Assembly: GCF_947495995.1 (NCBI RefSeq)
Contig: NZ_CANMAX010000006.1
Location: 1-64,000, forward strand
From: an uncultured Tenacibaculum sp.
Lineage (GTDB): Bacteria > Bacteroidota > Bacteroidia > Flavobacteriales > Flavobacteriaceae
Direction of reading: 5' to 3'
Length of the DNA stretch: 64,000 nt
Of the stretch, positions 1 to 11,507 are shown piece after piece. The number at the start of each line of letters is the position of its first letter. The first letter of the stretch is position 1. The position numbers were made by a program, and so were the translations under genes. The notes under the pieces were generated by a model, which saw only the letters and a list, made by a program, of their open reading frames with translations, searched no databases and was not told the DNA's origin.

Positions 1-480
1 GCACCTGGAATTGTAAAAGTAGCTCCCGTTAAACTTGTATTGGTTGTAACATCACTAAAACCTGCTGCCTCGGCTGCTGCATTATAATCTATCGTATACT
101 GAGTAGGTGTTCCTGTTGTAGCTGTTACCGTTAAGGTAGCTGATGTATCTCCTACACAAACTGATGGATCGTTTACTGTAGCTACTGGATTGGCATTAAT
201 CGTAACTGTAAAAGCATCTGTACCACTACATCCATTCGCATCGATATAAGTGATCGTACCACTATAAGTATTCGCAGCAGCAGCTCCTGGAATTGTAAAA
301 GTAGCTCCCGTTAAACTTGTATTGGTTGTAACATCACTAAAGCCTGCTGCTTCGGCCGCGGCATTATAATCTATCGTATACTGAGTAGGTGTTCCTGTTG
401 TAGCTGTTACTGTTAGTGTAGCTGAAGTATCTCCAACACAAACTGATGGATCATTTACTGTAGCTACTGGACTAGGATTA
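1..480 (-). repeat. Tandem 282-bp (94-residue) repeats in the giant protein
   Basis: The segment near 2-160 recurs near 284-443 with an exact 282-bp offset and few mismatches, so the phase is kept at 94 codons. The coded unit runs roughly from PVATVNDPSVCVGD to SGTDAFTVTINA and carries two conserved Cys. One complete unit and part of a second are visible; the array continues past position 1. Near identity at the DNA level suggests copy number can change by recombination. Confidence 0.9.
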
Positions 481-3400
481 ACTGTTGTTAAAGTTACTGT
501 ATCTTCTTGTGAACACGAATTACCAGTGGTTGTAACTTCTACTCTATACACATTTCCAGCCAAACCACTAGAGGCTGCTATTGTTAGCATTGATGTACTA
601 GTTCCTGAATATGGTGCTACATCTGTTAACGGTGTAGTACTTGCTCCGAGATACCAACGATATGTATAATCTCCTGCGGGTATAGCAATTGTTGTATCAT
701 CTCCAGTCCCTCCTGTTGCTCCAAAATCTGTAACTCTAGTTCCTGTGGCCGTGGCTGTAAAAACAAAATCTTCTCCATCACAAGCTATTCCTGGATCTGG
801 AGTTATTGCAACTGTAAAAGTATCACTTACGATTTCACTTCCATTTGCTCCGTTATAACCTCCTTCTGTACTTCCGTTAGTTACTTGTCCTGGTGTCGCT
901 GTTCCAATACCGTCAACGGTAGGATGACCATTCAAACGGCCATCATCATTATCGTCATTTCCTCCAGATTCAACTACATCATCACAACCATCATTATCAC
1001 TATCTAAATCTAAATAATCTGGAGTTCCGTCCATATCTGTATCTCTTGCGAAACAATAGCTAAACTCAGTAAATTGCATAGTAACATTTCCTCCATTTCC
1101 GTTTCTCTTTCCTGCTACTATGATTATTGTATCTACGGCACCTAAAGATGTTACTGAAACCGCATTATCTGGTGCATTTGCTCCTCCAGCAGTACTTAAA
1201 ACAGATTGAGGTCCATCAGGTTGAGAAAAATTAGCTCCAGGTATATTAATATTAGCTACTTCTAAAGGTACATTTACACCACTTAGTGAAGCTGAAAAAT
1301 CTACACGATCGCTATTATCAATTCCTGCCCATTTAAAATCTGCTACCTGTATTGGTTTATCAAATGTAAACGTATATACTGCAACATCTAAAGTCGCAGC
1401 ATCTGCTGGATATGATGTTCCTGCTGGAAAATTCGTTGTTTGTGGTTGGACATTAATGTAATTTCCGTCGACTCCTGCTGTTGGGCCTTGGCTTCTAACA
1501 CCAGAATTCCAAACTGCATTGTTTAATACTTGAAAATTAAAAGTTCCTGTTACGGTATTTTCACTGTAAACATTATTTACTGTTCCAGAAGCACTTCCCC
1601 CTGCAGTCGTACCAGTATCGACTTGTGTAAATGTTTGTCCTAAAGCCACGAAGGTACCTGAAGGACAATCAAACTCTTCAGTATCTAAAATTCCATCATT
1701 ATCATCATCTAAGTCTACTACATCAGAAATCCCATCTAAATCAGAATCTGTTCCAGAACCATTTATAGTAATAATTAAGTTTGCGTTATCAGTATTAAAT
1801 CCATCAAATAAAGTATAGTTAAATGTATCAACTAATGATTGTCCGGATAATAAATTTTGAACAGCTGGATTAGATGTATCAATAATATAGTCATAACTAC
1901 CATCTGCATTCATAATGATACTACCATATGTACCCGCATAAGAAACACCTAAATTACCTGCACTTCCATCAACTTGTGTAATTTGAATTGATGATTCTCC
2001 TTGCCAAAATATATCTGAAATACCTGCTAATTGTAAACCTTTATCGATGTCAGTTGCGTCTGGACCATAGTTATAACTTAAAACTAATTGATCTATAGGT
2101 TGATCGAAAAATACATTTACATTACCCGTAGCATCTTCTGGAACAGCGTTTCCTGTACCATAAAAAGTTCCTGTTGATGGATTAACAACTCCACCAGTTG
2201 TGATAAAATTAAAAGGAACAGAAGTGCTTGATAAAGATCCTTGTATATTAATCTGATCTTGCCATGTAGTACCTTGTGAATAATCGATATCAACTACTAA
2301 AAAACCTAAATTAAATACAGGTTTATTAAAATCTATCGTTAATGTAACATCAGCAGTTGGGCTGGTACTTGGATCGATTGTATATCGAAAATACCCTGTA
2401 TGACCTCCGTTTGTTTGAGTTCTAAACACAACTAAATTTTGATCAGCTGCTCCAACATTATCTGGATCTTCAGTTGTAAAAGTTAGCGTTACATCGTTAG
2501 GTGCTGTACCAATAGTTCTCATTTCTCCATTTATTGATGCAGATACATCTACAAAAACGCCTCCATTAACAAATTCATTTTCCCAAACTAAAGTGTTTAA
2601 ACCTCTATCTATTGCATCTACTGCGCCTCCTGGTCCAGGATCTGTAATTACATTCCCTACAGCGTTTGGATCTACAAAAGCAGTCATAGATTTTGTATTA
2701 TCAACTGCATTAGGTAATTCATCTACTCCATTAATTGTAATTGTTAAATACGCATAATCGAAAATTGCACTATCTACGGACCGTTGTACTGTATATGAAA
2801 TAATATCGTCAATACTTTCACCAGATCGTAAACCTGTTACTGCTGGATTTGTTTCATCTACATCATATGTATAACTTCCATCTGAATTAATAGTAATTGA
2901 ACCAAATAAAGTCGTGTAACTTGTTCCAACAGAAGTTGGATGGACATCTACTTCACTAATTATTAAAGTTCCTGAAGGTGGTGCTGCTTCGTTAGCTAAC
3001 ACATTACCTGCGATAGTACCTGTATTATTTGCCATGACACTATTTGTATCATCTACAGCTACCAAGGTTGTATCAAATGCTCTAATTGTAGTTTGTGCAC
3101 TTGCTGTGTCTGAATTTGTATCTGTTATTGTTATCAACATAGTTCTAACACCTTCTGTATACGGACTAGCTAAGTCTCCATAATAAAGTGTTTGTAAAAA
3201 TGCTTCAAAATCTGCATTTGGTATAGCTCCACCAAATTGTCTTGTTACTGAAAATGTTGTGTCGGTTAATTGTGTAACTACGATAGTAGTACTTCCAACA
3301 AAATAAGTAAATGTATCATAAGGTGTATTGAAATAATATAAATCAAAACCTCCATCATTAATAGCCATTAACTCTTCATTGGGTGTATCTACTATGCCCG

Positions 3401-3887
3401 AAAAACTTATTGTAGCACTTACTATTCCTGCATCAGAAGTAACAGCAGGAGAGCTTGCTACCAAAAATACTCCCGTAGTCGTAGGAGTTATCAGAATACT
3501 ATTATCATTACCAGCTGTATTTGTATTTAGATCTATTGTTGGTAATGCAAATATCGAAAATGGATTGGCATTATTCGAAGTGTTTATAGTTGAAGTCTTA
3601 GGCTTATAAACATAATAATGATTTGATCTATTATTATCTACCTGAATACTATCTTTATTTATAGATAATTCATACTCACCTCTATTATTAGCAAAAGCAT
3701 TATTAAAGGTTAGCAGTGTAAATAGCACAAGTGTGATTGAGTTTTTTGCTATTAAGCTGAAATGCTTAAAAAAGCTAAGAAAACTTTGATAAAAAAATAC
3801 TTTGTTAGTTCTGTTGTAAATATTAATTTTGAAACCTTTTAATTTACAAAGAACTATAGGGATTAACTTCCTAAAATAAATAATCAT
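1..3887 (-). CDS. Giant modular surface protein, N-terminal part (runs off the window)
   Basis: One frame stays open on the minus strand from an ATG at 3887 to the window edge, about 1295 codons, with the C-terminus missing. A long basic N-terminus precedes a hydrophobic signal segment ending near NNAFA (about residue 64). Visible domains are two VCBS-like repeats with the GSxxxNxDGSYxY core (about residues 320-385 and 645-710), two short Asp-rich thrombospondin type 3-like calcium motifs (DLDDDNDG near 725, DLDSDNDG near 955), and Cys-containing Ig/PKD-like repeats from about 1135 on. This composition is typical of cell-surface adhesins secreted by the type IX system in gliding Flavobacteriia. 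The PorE-like OmpA gene directly upstream fits that setting. The expected T9SS sorting domain lies outside the window, so export route and adhesin role are inference. Confidence 0.85.
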   Translation of the reverse strand, partial: MIIYFRKLIPIVLCKLKGFKINIYNRTNKVFFYQSFLSFFKHFSLIAKNSITLVLFTLLTFNNAFANNRGEYELSINKDSIQVDNNRSNHYYVYKPKTSTINTSNNANPFSIFALPTIDLNTNTAGNDNSILITPTTTGVFLVASSPAVTSDAGIVSATISFSGIVDTPNEELMAINDGGFDLYYFNTPYDTFTYFVGSTTIVVTQLTDTTFSVTRQFGGAIPNADFEAFLQTLYYGDLASPYTEGVRTMLITITDTNSDTASAQTTIRAFDTTLVAVDDTNSVMANNTGTIAGNVLANEAAPPSGTLIISEVDVHPTSVGTSYTTLFGSITINSDGSYTYDVDETNPAVTGLRSGESIDDIISYTVQRSVDSAIFDYAYLTITINGVDELPNAVDNTKSMTAFVDPNAVGNVITDPGPGGAVDAIDRGLNTLVWENEFVNGGVFVDVSASINGEMRTIGTAPNDVTLTFTTEDPDNVGAADQNLVVFRTQTNGGHTGYFRYTIDPSTSPTADVTLTIDFNKPVFNLGFLVVDIDYSQGTTWQDQINIQGSLSSTSVPFNFITTGGVVNPSTGTFYGTGNAVPEDATGNVNVFFDQPIDQLVLSYNYGPDATDIDKGLQLAGISDIFWQGESSIQITQVDGSAGNLGVSYAGTYGSIIMNADGSYDYIIDTSNPAVQNLLSGQSLVDTFNYTLFDGFNTDNANLIITINGSGTDSDLDGISDVVDLDDDNDGILDTEEFDCPSGTFVALGQTFTQVDTGTTAGGSASGTVNNVYSENTVTGTFNFQVLNNAVWNSGVRSQGPTAGVDGNYINVQPQTTNFPAGTSYPADAATLDVAVYTFTFDKPIQVADFKWAGIDNSDRVDFSASLSGVNVPLEVANINIPGANFSQPDGPQSVLSTAGGANAPDNAVSVTSLGAVDTIIIVAGKRNGNGGNVTMQFTEFSYCFARDTDMDGTPDYLDLDSDNDGCDDVVESGGNDDNDDGRLNGHPTVDGIGTATPGQVTNGSTEGGYNGANGSEIVSDTFTVAITPDPGIACDGEDFVFTATATGTRVTDFGATGGTGDDTTIAIPAGDYTYRWYLGASTTPLTDVAPYSGTSTSMLTIAASSGLAGNVYRVEVTTTGNSCSQEDTVTLTTVNPSPVATVNDPSVCVGDTSATLTVTATTGTPTQYTIDYNAAAEAAGFSDVTTNTSLTGATFTIPGAAAANTYSGTITYIDANGCSGTDAFTVTINANPVATVNDPSVCVGDTSATLTVTATTGTPTQYTIDYNAAAEAAGFSDVTTNTSLTGATFTIPG

Positions 3888-4465
3888 AATGATCAGTTTA
3901 TTAATTGATTGTTACAACGCCCTGCTTTTGTATGTGCTCGCCAAAGTGTTACAATTGCGGGGTTTTTTATTTATGTCTAATTAATAAAAATAATTAGTGT
4001 ATGTATATAGATGTATAACTACATATTATGTACGATTTAATCCAGTTAAAACAATATGTTTTAATTGCATTAAAAAGTTAGTATTAAAATTGAATAAGTA
4101 GTTAGTAAATTAAGATGTGATGTTCTTAAAAAATATCTTTTCCCGATTTAAGTTTTAAGATCATTTTAGCAAAATTGTCTGGAATAGTAATTCTTTTCAT
4201 GTTTCGAGGGGCTTGTGAATTTTAATTATTAAAATATTTAAACTGATGATTTAGTGAATAATCATCTCATCTAAAAATAGTCATTAAATTTTAAATTAAC
4301 AAATTTTAACAACTTACATTTACACACATTAAACTAAATATAGTTAATAATGTTAAGATCAGCGTATGCTTTTTAATAATTATTTAGGGGCTTGTTTTTG
4401 GTTTGTGAGTAGTAACTCAACATTACTAATATAGTAATTTTTTTTAAAAAATCAACTTTTTTGAA
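3888..4465. other. Intergenic region, 578 bp
   Basis: No convincing coding frame is present. It separates the PorE-like gene from the giant gene on the same strand. It holds a possible structured leader near the giant gene (3910-3966) and two copies of AGGGGCTTGT at 4207-4216 and 4386-4395. I found no clear TAnnTTTG box on the minus strand, so the giant gene may be read from the upstream gene or from a promoter I cannot recognise. Confidence 0.6.
3910..3966 (-). promoter_or_regulatory. Possible structured 5' leader of the giant gene
   Basis: Read on the minus strand, CCCCGC and GCAGGG can pair with one mismatch around a central loop, and the octamer TTGTAACA occurs twice 37 bp apart (plus-strand positions 3910-3917 and 3947-3954). 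The element ends about 23 bases before the ATG. It also has much higher GC than its surroundings. It could be an RNA element or a direct-repeat protein site; function unknown. Confidence 0.35.
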
Positions 4466-6439
4466 TTAATTCTTAGGTTTTTGATTTGTAGATGAAACAT
4501 TTTTTGCGCCTTTGACTATATAGAAATATGATCTTCTATTTTGTTGATGTTCTTCTTTTGAACAACGTTTTTGATTAGCGTCATCACAATGATTTAATAA
4601 ACGATCTTCACCATATCCTATAGCACTTTCTATACGGTTAGCTGCTATTCCTCTAGAAATAATATAATCTCTTGTTGATTTAGCTCTATTTTTAGATAAT
4701 GTTCTATTATATGCTTTTGTTCCTCTACTATCAGTATGCGACTCTATACGAATTACCATATCTGGATTATTATTCATAACCGTTACAATATGTTCTAATT
4801 CATATTCTGCATCTTCACGAATATTATATAAATCAAAATCAAAATAAATTGGATTGATAACTATTTGTGATTGCTCTTCAGGATTATCAACTATTAATGA
4901 CTCTAAAGTTAAATCTGCTTGAATTGTCTTTTTATCAACATCTTCTGTAGCAGTATCTTTTTTATCGTTTCTATAATCTTCTTTAGACGCAGCTACAGTA
5001 TAGTTATTTTCACATGCGATATCTTTGAAAGTATATCGTCCATCATTTTTTGTGATTTGTTGACTGACAGGCTCTCCTTTTTCATCTATTAAACGAACTG
5101 TAGCTCCTCCGATTGGATCTCCTGTTCTAGAATCTGTAACTATTCCTGTAATATCTTCTTTACATCTATAAATAACAAAACTGTAAATATCGTCATCTCC
5201 TTTTCCTCCTTTTCTATTCGATGAGAAATATCCATAAGATTTATCGTCACTAATCACAAAGCTAAAATCATCTAATGGACTATTTACTGGACTTCCTAAG
5301 TTAACTGGTTTTGTAAATGTAGCTTCTGATATTTTAGATTCGAAAACATCTAGTGCTCCTAAACCTAAATGACCATCTGAAGCAAAGTATAACGTATTAT
5401 CTTTATCCACATAAGGAAACATTTCTCTACTTTCAGTATTGATTGTTTTACCTAAATTTTTTGGTGTTCCAAAAGTACCGTCATCTGCAATAGCAACACT
5501 ATAAATATCTGTTGCTCCAAAACCACCAGGCATATCTGAAACAAAATATAGAGTTTTTTCATCTGAACTTAACGCTGGATGACCACAAGAATAATCGTCA
5601 TTATTGAATGATAATTCCTCGAAGTTCTTCCATTCACCATCTATTTTTTGTGCCTTATATATTTTTAAGTGTGTAACTCTATCTTCGTCTCCTTTTAATT
5701 TATCTCCATCGTAATTATCTCTAGTGAAATAAAGCGTATTACCATCTTCACTTAATACTACGTTAGATTCATGGTAGCGAGTACTTATCTCTAAAAACTT
5801 TTGAGGTTCAGCTAATTCTAAACCTTCTGCAATATCACTAAATTCTTCTTCAGCAGTATATACATTTAAGAAAGGTTGATTATTCCATTTATACCTTCTT
5901 CTAGTTTTAGTATCGCCCGGTTTTGTAGAAGCAAAGTATAATTTACTATCGTAAATAAATCCACCAAAATCTGAAAACTCAGTATTTACAGATAAATTTT
6001 TAACATTTACAAACGTCTTCTTTCTATTGGAATATTCTACAAAATAATTTCGATTATTGACTAAAGCTAAAGCTCTGGAATCGTCACTATCTCTATCTTT
6101 TAATTTCTCTAACCAAAGATCAGATTCTTTAACCTTACCATTACTTTTTAATGTTTGTGCATATCTGAACAAATACTCTGGAGATACCTGATCTGAGTAT
6201 TTTTTCATTAATATCTCATACCATTTTTCAGCTTCGTTCGAGTTTGTATTATAATAATAAGAATCTCCTAAACGGCTTATTACCAACTGAGAACTATCTC
6301 CTTTTTCATAAATGACTTTGTATAATTCTGCAGATTTCTTATAGGCAAATTCATTAAAATAGCGATCTGCCGCATATCTTCTTTGTGAATTAGACAATAG
6401 ACTTACTAATACAAGACTAACAAATAAAATTCTTTTCAT
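4466..6439 (-). CDS. PorE-like outer-membrane protein: TPR, beta-propeller, CarboxypepD-reg, OmpA
   Basis: A 657-residue protein with a signal peptide (about residues 1-19), TPR-like helices (20-110), PD40/WD40-like beta-propeller repeats with YFxSD-type strands (150-430), a CarboxypepD regulatory-like domain (about 435-515, starting DITGIVTDSRTGDPIGG) and a C-terminal OmpA peptidoglycan-binding domain (about 540-645, with ESHTDSRG and NRAKSTRDYI). The domain order and length match PorE of the type IX secretion system and its many Flavobacteriia paralogues. The protein should sit in the periplasm or outer membrane and bind peptidoglycan. It precedes the giant surface gene on the same strand, suggesting it supports export or anchoring of that protein. 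Whether it is PorE itself or a paralogue cannot be told here. Confidence 0.85.
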   Translation of the reverse strand: MKRILFVSLVLVSLLSNSQRRYAADRYFNEFAYKKSAELYKVIYEKGDSSQLVISRLGDSYYYNTNSNEAEKWYEILMKKYSDQVSPEYLFRYAQTLKSNGKVKESDLWLEKLKDRDSDDSRALALVNNRNYFVEYSNRKKTFVNVKNLSVNTEFSDFGGFIYDSKLYFASTKPGDTKTRRRYKWNNQPFLNVYTAEEEFSDIAEGLELAEPQKFLEISTRYHESNVVLSEDGNTLYFTRDNYDGDKLKGDEDRVTHLKIYKAQKIDGEWKNFEELSFNNDDYSCGHPALSSDEKTLYFVSDMPGGFGATDIYSVAIADDGTFGTPKNLGKTINTESREMFPYVDKDNTLYFASDGHLGLGALDVFESKISEATFTKPVNLGSPVNSPLDDFSFVISDDKSYGYFSSNRKGGKGDDDIYSFVIYRCKEDITGIVTDSRTGDPIGGATVRLIDEKGEPVSQQITKNDGRYTFKDIACENNYTVAASKEDYRNDKKDTATEDVDKKTIQADLTLESLIVDNPEEQSQIVINPIYFDFDLYNIREDAEYELEHIVTVMNNNPDMVIRIESHTDSRGTKAYNRTLSKNRAKSTRDYIISRGIAANRIESAIGYGEDRLLNHCDDANQKRCSKEEHQQNRRSYFYIVKGAKNVSSTNQKPKN

Positions 6440-6674
6440 CGGTTCTCAATTGAAACTTAAGAGTATTTTTAACTTGCTCTAATGTTTATACTATATACTT
6501 TAGCTAAGTTATTAACTTAACTAATCTTTTAATTTCTAATATTTATAAGGTGAATCTTCTTAAGTTGAGGGGGATAAAAAAAGATTCTAAAAACAAAGTA
6601 GTAATAGTTTGGTTATGTTTTTAGAAGCTACTCAATACTTACATTATTTTTGGGATTACTATAGTTCTAAGCCA

Positions 6675-6682
6675 CAAATATA
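6675..6682 (-). promoter_or_regulatory. Candidate -7 box upstream of the PorE-like gene
   Basis: The minus strand reads TATATTTG, a perfect TAnnTTTG Bacteroidota -7 element. No good TTTG is seen 19 bases upstream. It would give a leader of about 230 nt. The rest of the 339-bp gap 6440-6778 holds nothing I can assign apart from the terminator of the DUF3467 gene. Confidence 0.4.
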
Positions 6683-6745
6683 ATTTTTTTTACATAAAAA
6701 GTGAAAATAATACAAACTTTTAAGTTTCCTTAGTAATTGATAATC

Positions 6746-6773
6746 ATAAAAAAAACGAGATAAATCTCGTTTT
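6746..6773 (-). terminator. Rho-independent terminator after the DUF3467 gene
   Basis: A perfect hairpin (arms 6753-6761 and 6764-6772, two-base loop) is followed on the minus strand by a run of T. It closes the rpoBC-DUF3467 transcript. Confidence 0.85.
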
Positions 6774-6778
6774 ACTTT

Positions 6779-7087
6779 TTATGCTTCCCCCGTAGTTCCT
6801 CCAAAATTCATTGGAATTGGTGGTTGCTCATATTCTTTAATTTCACCATGAACTTGCTCAAATTTTCGCACATTATCGGCTAATGCTTTCGTTAATCTCT
6901 TAGCATGTTGTGGTGTTAAAATAATTCTAGATTTTACTTTAGCTTTAGGTACTCCTGGCATAATATTGATAAAATCTACAATAAACTCTGAAACAGAATG
7001 ATTAATAATAGCCAAATTACTATAAGTTCCTTCAGCTACGTCTTGATCTAATTCTATATTAATTTGTGGTTCTTTATGATCTTCCAT
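6779..7087 (-). CDS. DUF3467 protein
   Basis: The 102-residue product carries the DUF3467 hallmarks: EVAEGTYxNLAIIxHS-like N-terminus (here DVAEGTYSNLAIINHS), FIxxMPGVPKAKVKSRIILTP, and HAKRLxxAL. It is a small acidic cytosolic protein with no signal peptide or membrane segment. It follows rpoC on the same strand, as in many Bacteroidota, which suggests a link to transcription or simply an old shared operon. A terminator-like hairpin lies in the 50-bp gap to rpoC, so expression may be lower than rpoC or independent. Function unknown. Confidence 0.9.
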   Translation of the reverse strand: MEDHKEPQINIELDQDVAEGTYSNLAIINHSVSEFIVDFINIMPGVPKAKVKSRIILTPQHAKRLTKALADNVRKFEQVHGEIKEYEQPPIPMNFGGTTGEA

Positions 7088-7098
7088 ATTGATTTAAG

Positions 7099-7127
7099 AA
7101 AAAAAGACCTCTTAAATTAAGAGGCCT
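7099..7127 (-). terminator. Terminator after rpoC
   Basis: On the minus strand an inverted repeat (arms 7119-7126 and 7106-7113, one G-U pair) is followed by seven T. It lies between the rpoC stop and the start of the DUF3467 gene, so it acts as an end point or a partial attenuator. Confidence 0.8.
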
Positions 7128-7137
7128 TTATATTGAC

Positions 7138-10100
7138 TTATAAACTTTGTTGTATTTCATCTTTTGGTCCAACAATAATCTGCTCGTATCTTCTGATACC
7201 TGTACCTGCTGGAATTCTCTTACCAACAATTACATTCTCTTTCAATCCTTCTAGATTATCTATTTTTCCATTAACAGCTGCTTCATTTAATACTTTCGTA
7301 GTTTCCTGGAAAGATGCAGCAGATATAAATGATTTCGTTTGTAACGAAGCTCTTGTAATACCTTGTAATACTTGCTCTGCAGTTGCAGGTTGAGCATCTC
7401 TAGCTTCAACTAAGTTTTTATCTGCTCTACGTAAAATAGAGTTTTCATCTCTTAATTCTCTAGCCGTTACTAACTGTCCTGCTCTTAAATTCTCAGAATC
7501 ACCAGCATCTTCAACAACCTTCATTCCATAGATCTTATCGTTTTCTTCGATGAAATCATTTTTATGGATTAATTGGTTCTCTAAGAATAATGTATCTCCA
7601 GAATCAATAATCTTAACTTTACGCATCATTTGACGTACAACTACCTCAAAGTGCTTATCGTTAATTTTTACCCCTTGTAAACGGTAAACATCTTGGATTT
7701 CGTTTACTAAGTATTCTTGAACAGCTGAAGGTCCTTTAATTCTTAAGATATCAGCTGGAGTTGTTGCTCCATCAGATAAAGGCATACCTGCTTTTATGAA
7801 ATCGTTCTCTTGAACTAAGATTTGATTCGATAACTTTACTAAGTATTTCTTAATCTCTCCTGTCTTAGTTTCTACAATAATTTCACGGTTACCACGCTTA
7901 ATTTTTCCGAAAGCCACAACACCATCTATTTCTGCAACTACAGCTGGGTTAGAAGGATTACGTGCTTCGAATAATTCTGTTACACGTGGAAGCCCCCCTG
8001 TAATATCACCTGCTTTACCAGATTTTCTAGGAATCTTAACTAAAGTTTCACCTTCTTCTACCTTATCTCCATTGTCAACCATTAAGTGTGCACTAACAGG
8101 CAAACTGTATGAACGTAATGCATTTCCGTCAGCATCTTCAATAATTAAAGATGGAATAATCTTCTTATTCTTAGAATCTGTAATTACTTTTTCTTGCTTA
8201 CCAGTTTGCTCATCAATTTCAACAGAGTAGTTAATTCCTTGCTCTAAATTATCGAACTTAACTGTTCCACCGAATTCAGAAACAATGATACCGTTAAATG
8301 GATCCCATTGACAAACTACATCACCTTTCTTAATTGAAGTTCTTTCTTTTTCGAAAATAGTAGAACCATAAGGAATATTATTAGCACTTAAAGTAATACC
8401 AGTTTTCTTATCTACAATCTTAAGTTCAGCAGTACGAGAAATTACGATATCAATCTCTTTTCCTTCGTTATCTTTACCTTTAACTGTACGTAAATCTTCA
8501 ATTTTAACATTACCTTCAAACTTAGCTATTAACTTGTTATCTTCAGAAATGTTTCCTGCAACCCCTCCAACGTGGAATGTACGTAACGTTAACTGTGTAC
8601 CAGGCTCTCCAATCGATTGAGCTGCAATAACTCCAACCGCTTCACCTTTTTGTACTTTCTTAGCTGTAGATAAACTCTTACCGTAACATTGAGCACAAAT
8701 TCCTCGTTTAGATTCACAAGTTAATGGAGAACGAACTTCTACTCTATCAATTCCTGCACTCTGAACATTTTTAGCTAATTTCTCAGTAATTAAATCTCCA
8801 GCGTTTAATAATACTTCATCAGTAGTTGGGTGATAAACATCGTGTAAAGAAACTCTACCTTCAATTCTATCAGCTAAAGATTCAACGATTTCATCATTTT
8901 TCTTAAGTGGAGTAATTTCTAATCCTCTTAATGTACCACAATCTTCTTCATTGACAATAACATCCTGAGATACATCTACTAAACGACGAGTTAAATATCC
9001 TGCATCGGCAGTTTTTAATGCTGTATCGGCTAATCCTTTACGAGCACCGTGCGTTGAGATAAAGTATTCTAAAATTGATAATCCTTCTTTAAAGTTAGAA
9101 AGAATTGGGTTTTCAATAATTTCTCCACCTCCTGCAGTAGACTTTTTAGGTTTCGCCATTAATCCACGCATACCTGTTAACTGACGAATCTGCTCTTTCG
9201 ATCCACGAGCCCCTGAATCTAACATCATAAACACAGAGTTAAATCCTTGTTGATCTTCACGTAAGCGCTTCATTGAAAGTTCAGTAAGCTTGTTATTAGC
9301 TCTACCCCAAATATCAATTACTTTATTATAACGTTCTTTTTGAGTCAATAATCCCATGTTATAATTCATTATAATTCCATCCACTTCGTTATTAGCTTCA
9401 GCAATCATTGAATGTTTTTCTTCTGGAATAATGATATCTCCTAATGAGAATGATAAACCACCTTGGAAGGCAAATTTATATCCCATGTTTTTGATTTGAT
9501 CTAAGAACTCTCCTACAGCTGGAATATCAGTAACTTTTAAGATACCACCAATAATTCCTCTTAAAGATTTTTTAGTTAAAACTTCATTAATGTATCCTGC
9601 TGCTTCTGGAACAACTTCATTAAATAAAACTCTACCTACTGTAGTTTTAATAATCTTAGTTACAACTTCACCATCTTCAACATCTTTCGTACGAACCTTA
9701 ATTCCTGCATTTAAGTCTACTCTACCTTCATTGAAAGCAATAGTAACTTCTTCTGGTGAATAGAATGTTAAACCTTCTCCTTTGATTATTAATTCAGGAG
9801 TAGATTTACGCTCTTTAGTCATGTAGTATAATCCTAATACCATATCCTGAGATGGTACAGTAATTGGAGCACCATTTGCAGGGTTTAAGATATTATGAGA
9901 AGCTAACATTAATAACTGAGCTTCTAAGATAGCTTCTGGTCCTAAAGGTAAGTGAACCGCCATTTGATCCCCATCGAAATCGGCGTTAAATGCCGTACAT
10001 ACTAATGGGTGTAAACGAATCGCCTTTCCTTCTATTAATTTAGGTTGGAATGCTTGAATACCTAAACGGTGTAATGTAGGGGCACGGTTTAATAAAACTG

Positions 10101-11409
10101 GGTGACCTTTAATTACGTTTTCAAGAATATCCCAAACTACAGGCTCTTTTCTATCTATGATTTTCTTTGCAGATTTAACTGTCTTAACAATACCTCTTTC
10201 GATTAACTTACGAATTACAAAAGGCTTGTATAATTCAGCTGCCATATCTTTTGGCAATCCACATTCGTATAATTTTAATTCTGGTCCAACAACAATTACA
10301 GAACGTGCAGAGTAATCAACACGCTTTCCTAATAAGTTCTGACGGAAACGTCCTTGCTTACCTTTTAACGAGTCAGATAAAGACTTTAATGGTCTGTTTG
10401 ATTCTGTTTTTACTGCTGATGACTTACGTGTATTATCGAATAATGAATCTACTGATTCTTGTAACATACGTTTCTCGTTACGTAAGATTACTTCAGGAGC
10501 TTTAATCTCCATTAATCTCTTTAAACGATTGTTACGGATAATTACACGACGATAAAGATCATTTAAATCTGATGTTGCAAAACGACCTCCATCTAATGGA
10601 ACTAATGGACGTAATTCTGGTGGAATTACCGGAACTACTTTCATGATCATCCATTCTGGCTTATTCTCTCTATTCTTTTGAGAATCTCTGAATGCTTCAA
10701 CAACATTTAAACGTTTTAAAGCTTCATTTTTACGTTGCTTAGACGTTTCTGTATTTGCTTTATGTCTTAATTGATAAGATAACTCATCTAAATCGATACG
10801 AGCTAAAAGTTCAATTAAACACTCAGCCCCCATCTTAGCGATAAACTTGTTTGGATCTGAATCTTCTAAATATTGGTTATCTTGTGGTAAAGAGTCAGCA
10901 ATATCTAAATATTCTTCTTCAGTTAAGAAGTCTAATTTTTGTAATGGTTCACCTTCAGCATTTTTAGCAATACCTGGTTGGATTACTACATAACGCTCAT
11001 AGTAGATGATCATGTCTAACTTTTTAGATGGTAATCCTAATAAATATCCCATCTTGTTAGGTAATGATCTGAAGTACCAAATGTGAGCTACTGGTACAAC
11101 TAAGTTAATGTGACCTACTCTATCTCTACGAACTTTCTTTTCAGTTACTTCTACTCCACATCGATCACAAACGATTCCTTTATATCGGATTCTTTTATAC
11201 TTACCACAAGCACACTCATAATCTTTTACAGGACCGAAAATTCTTTCACAGAAAAGTCCATCTCTTTCAGGTTTGTGCGTACGGTAATTTATTGTTTCTG
11301 GTTTTAAAACCTCCCCTTTAGATGCCTCTAAAATAGATTCAGGAGATGCTAAACCAATTGAAATTTTGTTAAATTTCTTAACAGTGTATTTTTCGTTCTT
11401 TCTTGCCAT
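7138..11409 (-). CDS. rpoC: RNA polymerase beta' subunit
   Basis: The 1423-residue protein is the beta' subunit of RNA polymerase and holds the catalytic magnesium. The motif [12 protein letters not shown] sits near residue 475. The N-terminal zinc site has C66, C68, C81 and C84, and a second Cys cluster ([13 protein letters not shown]) lies in the C-terminal half. The N-terminal start [13 protein letters not shown] is normal for Bacteroidota. It follows rpoB with a 98-bp gap. No insertion or loss of a key residue is seen. Confidence 0.98.
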   Translation of the reverse strand: MARKNEKYTVKKFNKISIGLASPESILEASKGEVLKPETINYRTHKPERDGLFCERIFGPVKDYECACGKYKRIRYKGIVCDRCGVEVTEKKVRRDRVGHINLVVPVAHIWYFRSLPNKMGYLLGLPSKKLDMIIYYERYVVIQPGIAKNAEGEPLQKLDFLTEEEYLDIADSLPQDNQYLEDSDPNKFIAKMGAECLIELLARIDLDELSYQLRHKANTETSKQRKNEALKRLNVVEAFRDSQKNRENKPEWMIMKVVPVIPPELRPLVPLDGGRFATSDLNDLYRRVIIRNNRLKRLMEIKAPEVILRNEKRMLQESVDSLFDNTRKSSAVKTESNRPLKSLSDSLKGKQGRFRQNLLGKRVDYSARSVIVVGPELKLYECGLPKDMAAELYKPFVIRKLIERGIVKTVKSAKKIIDRKEPVVWDILENVIKGHPVLLNRAPTLHRLGIQAFQPKLIEGKAIRLHPLVCTAFNADFDGDQMAVHLPLGPEAILEAQLLMLASHNILNPANGAPITVPSQDMVLGLYYMTKERKSTPELIIKGEGLTFYSPEEVTIAFNEGRVDLNAGIKVRTKDVEDGEVVTKIIKTTVGRVLFNEVVPEAAGYINEVLTKKSLRGIIGGILKVTDIPAVGEFLDQIKNMGYKFAFQGGLSFSLGDIIIPEEKHSMIAEANNEVDGIIMNYNMGLLTQKERYNKVIDIWGRANNKLTELSMKRLREDQQGFNSVFMMLDSGARGSKEQIRQLTGMRGLMAKPKKSTAGGGEIIENPILSNFKEGLSILEYFISTHGARKGLADTALKTADAGYLTRRLVDVSQDVIVNEEDCGTLRGLEITPLKKNDEIVESLADRIEGRVSLHDVYHPTTDEVLLNAGDLITEKLAKNVQSAGIDRVEVRSPLTCESKRGICAQCYGKSLSTAKKVQKGEAVGVIAAQSIGEPGTQLTLRTFHVGGVAGNISEDNKLIAKFEGNVKIEDLRTVKGKDNEGKEIDIVISRTAELKIVDKKTGITLSANNIPYGSTIFEKERTSIKKGDVVCQWDPFNGIIVSEFGGTVKFDNLEQGINYSVEIDEQTGKQEKVITDSKNKKIIPSLIIEDADGNALRSYSLPVSAHLMVDNGDKVEEGETLVKIPRKSGKAGDITGGLPRVTELFEARNPSNPAVVAEIDGVVAFGKIKRGNREIIVETKTGEIKKYLVKLSNQILVQENDFIKAGMPLSDGATTPADILRIKGPSAVQEYLVNEIQDVYRLQGVKINDKHFEVVVRQMMRKVKIIDSGDTLFLENQLIHKNDFIEENDKIYGMKVVEDAGDSENLRAGQLVTARELRDENSILRRADKNLVEARDAQPATAEQVLQGITRASLQTKSFISAASFQETTKVLNEAAVNGKIDNLEGLKENVIVGKRIPAGTGIRRYEQIIVGPKDEIQQSL

Positions 11410-11507
11410 AATGAATTTGCAAAATGCTTTAAGCTATATTGCTTAAATTATAAATTATATAAACACTGAAACCTAGATTGTTTCTCAACAATCTAGATTA
11501 TCTTTTT

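Noticed and set aside
1..480. 282-bp repeats as a CRISPR array
   Set aside because: Repeats are contiguous, in frame and coding, without spacers; no cas genes.
3379..3609. Plus-strand 76-codon frame
   Set aside because: Lies antisense inside the open frame of the giant surface protein, which shows clear domains.
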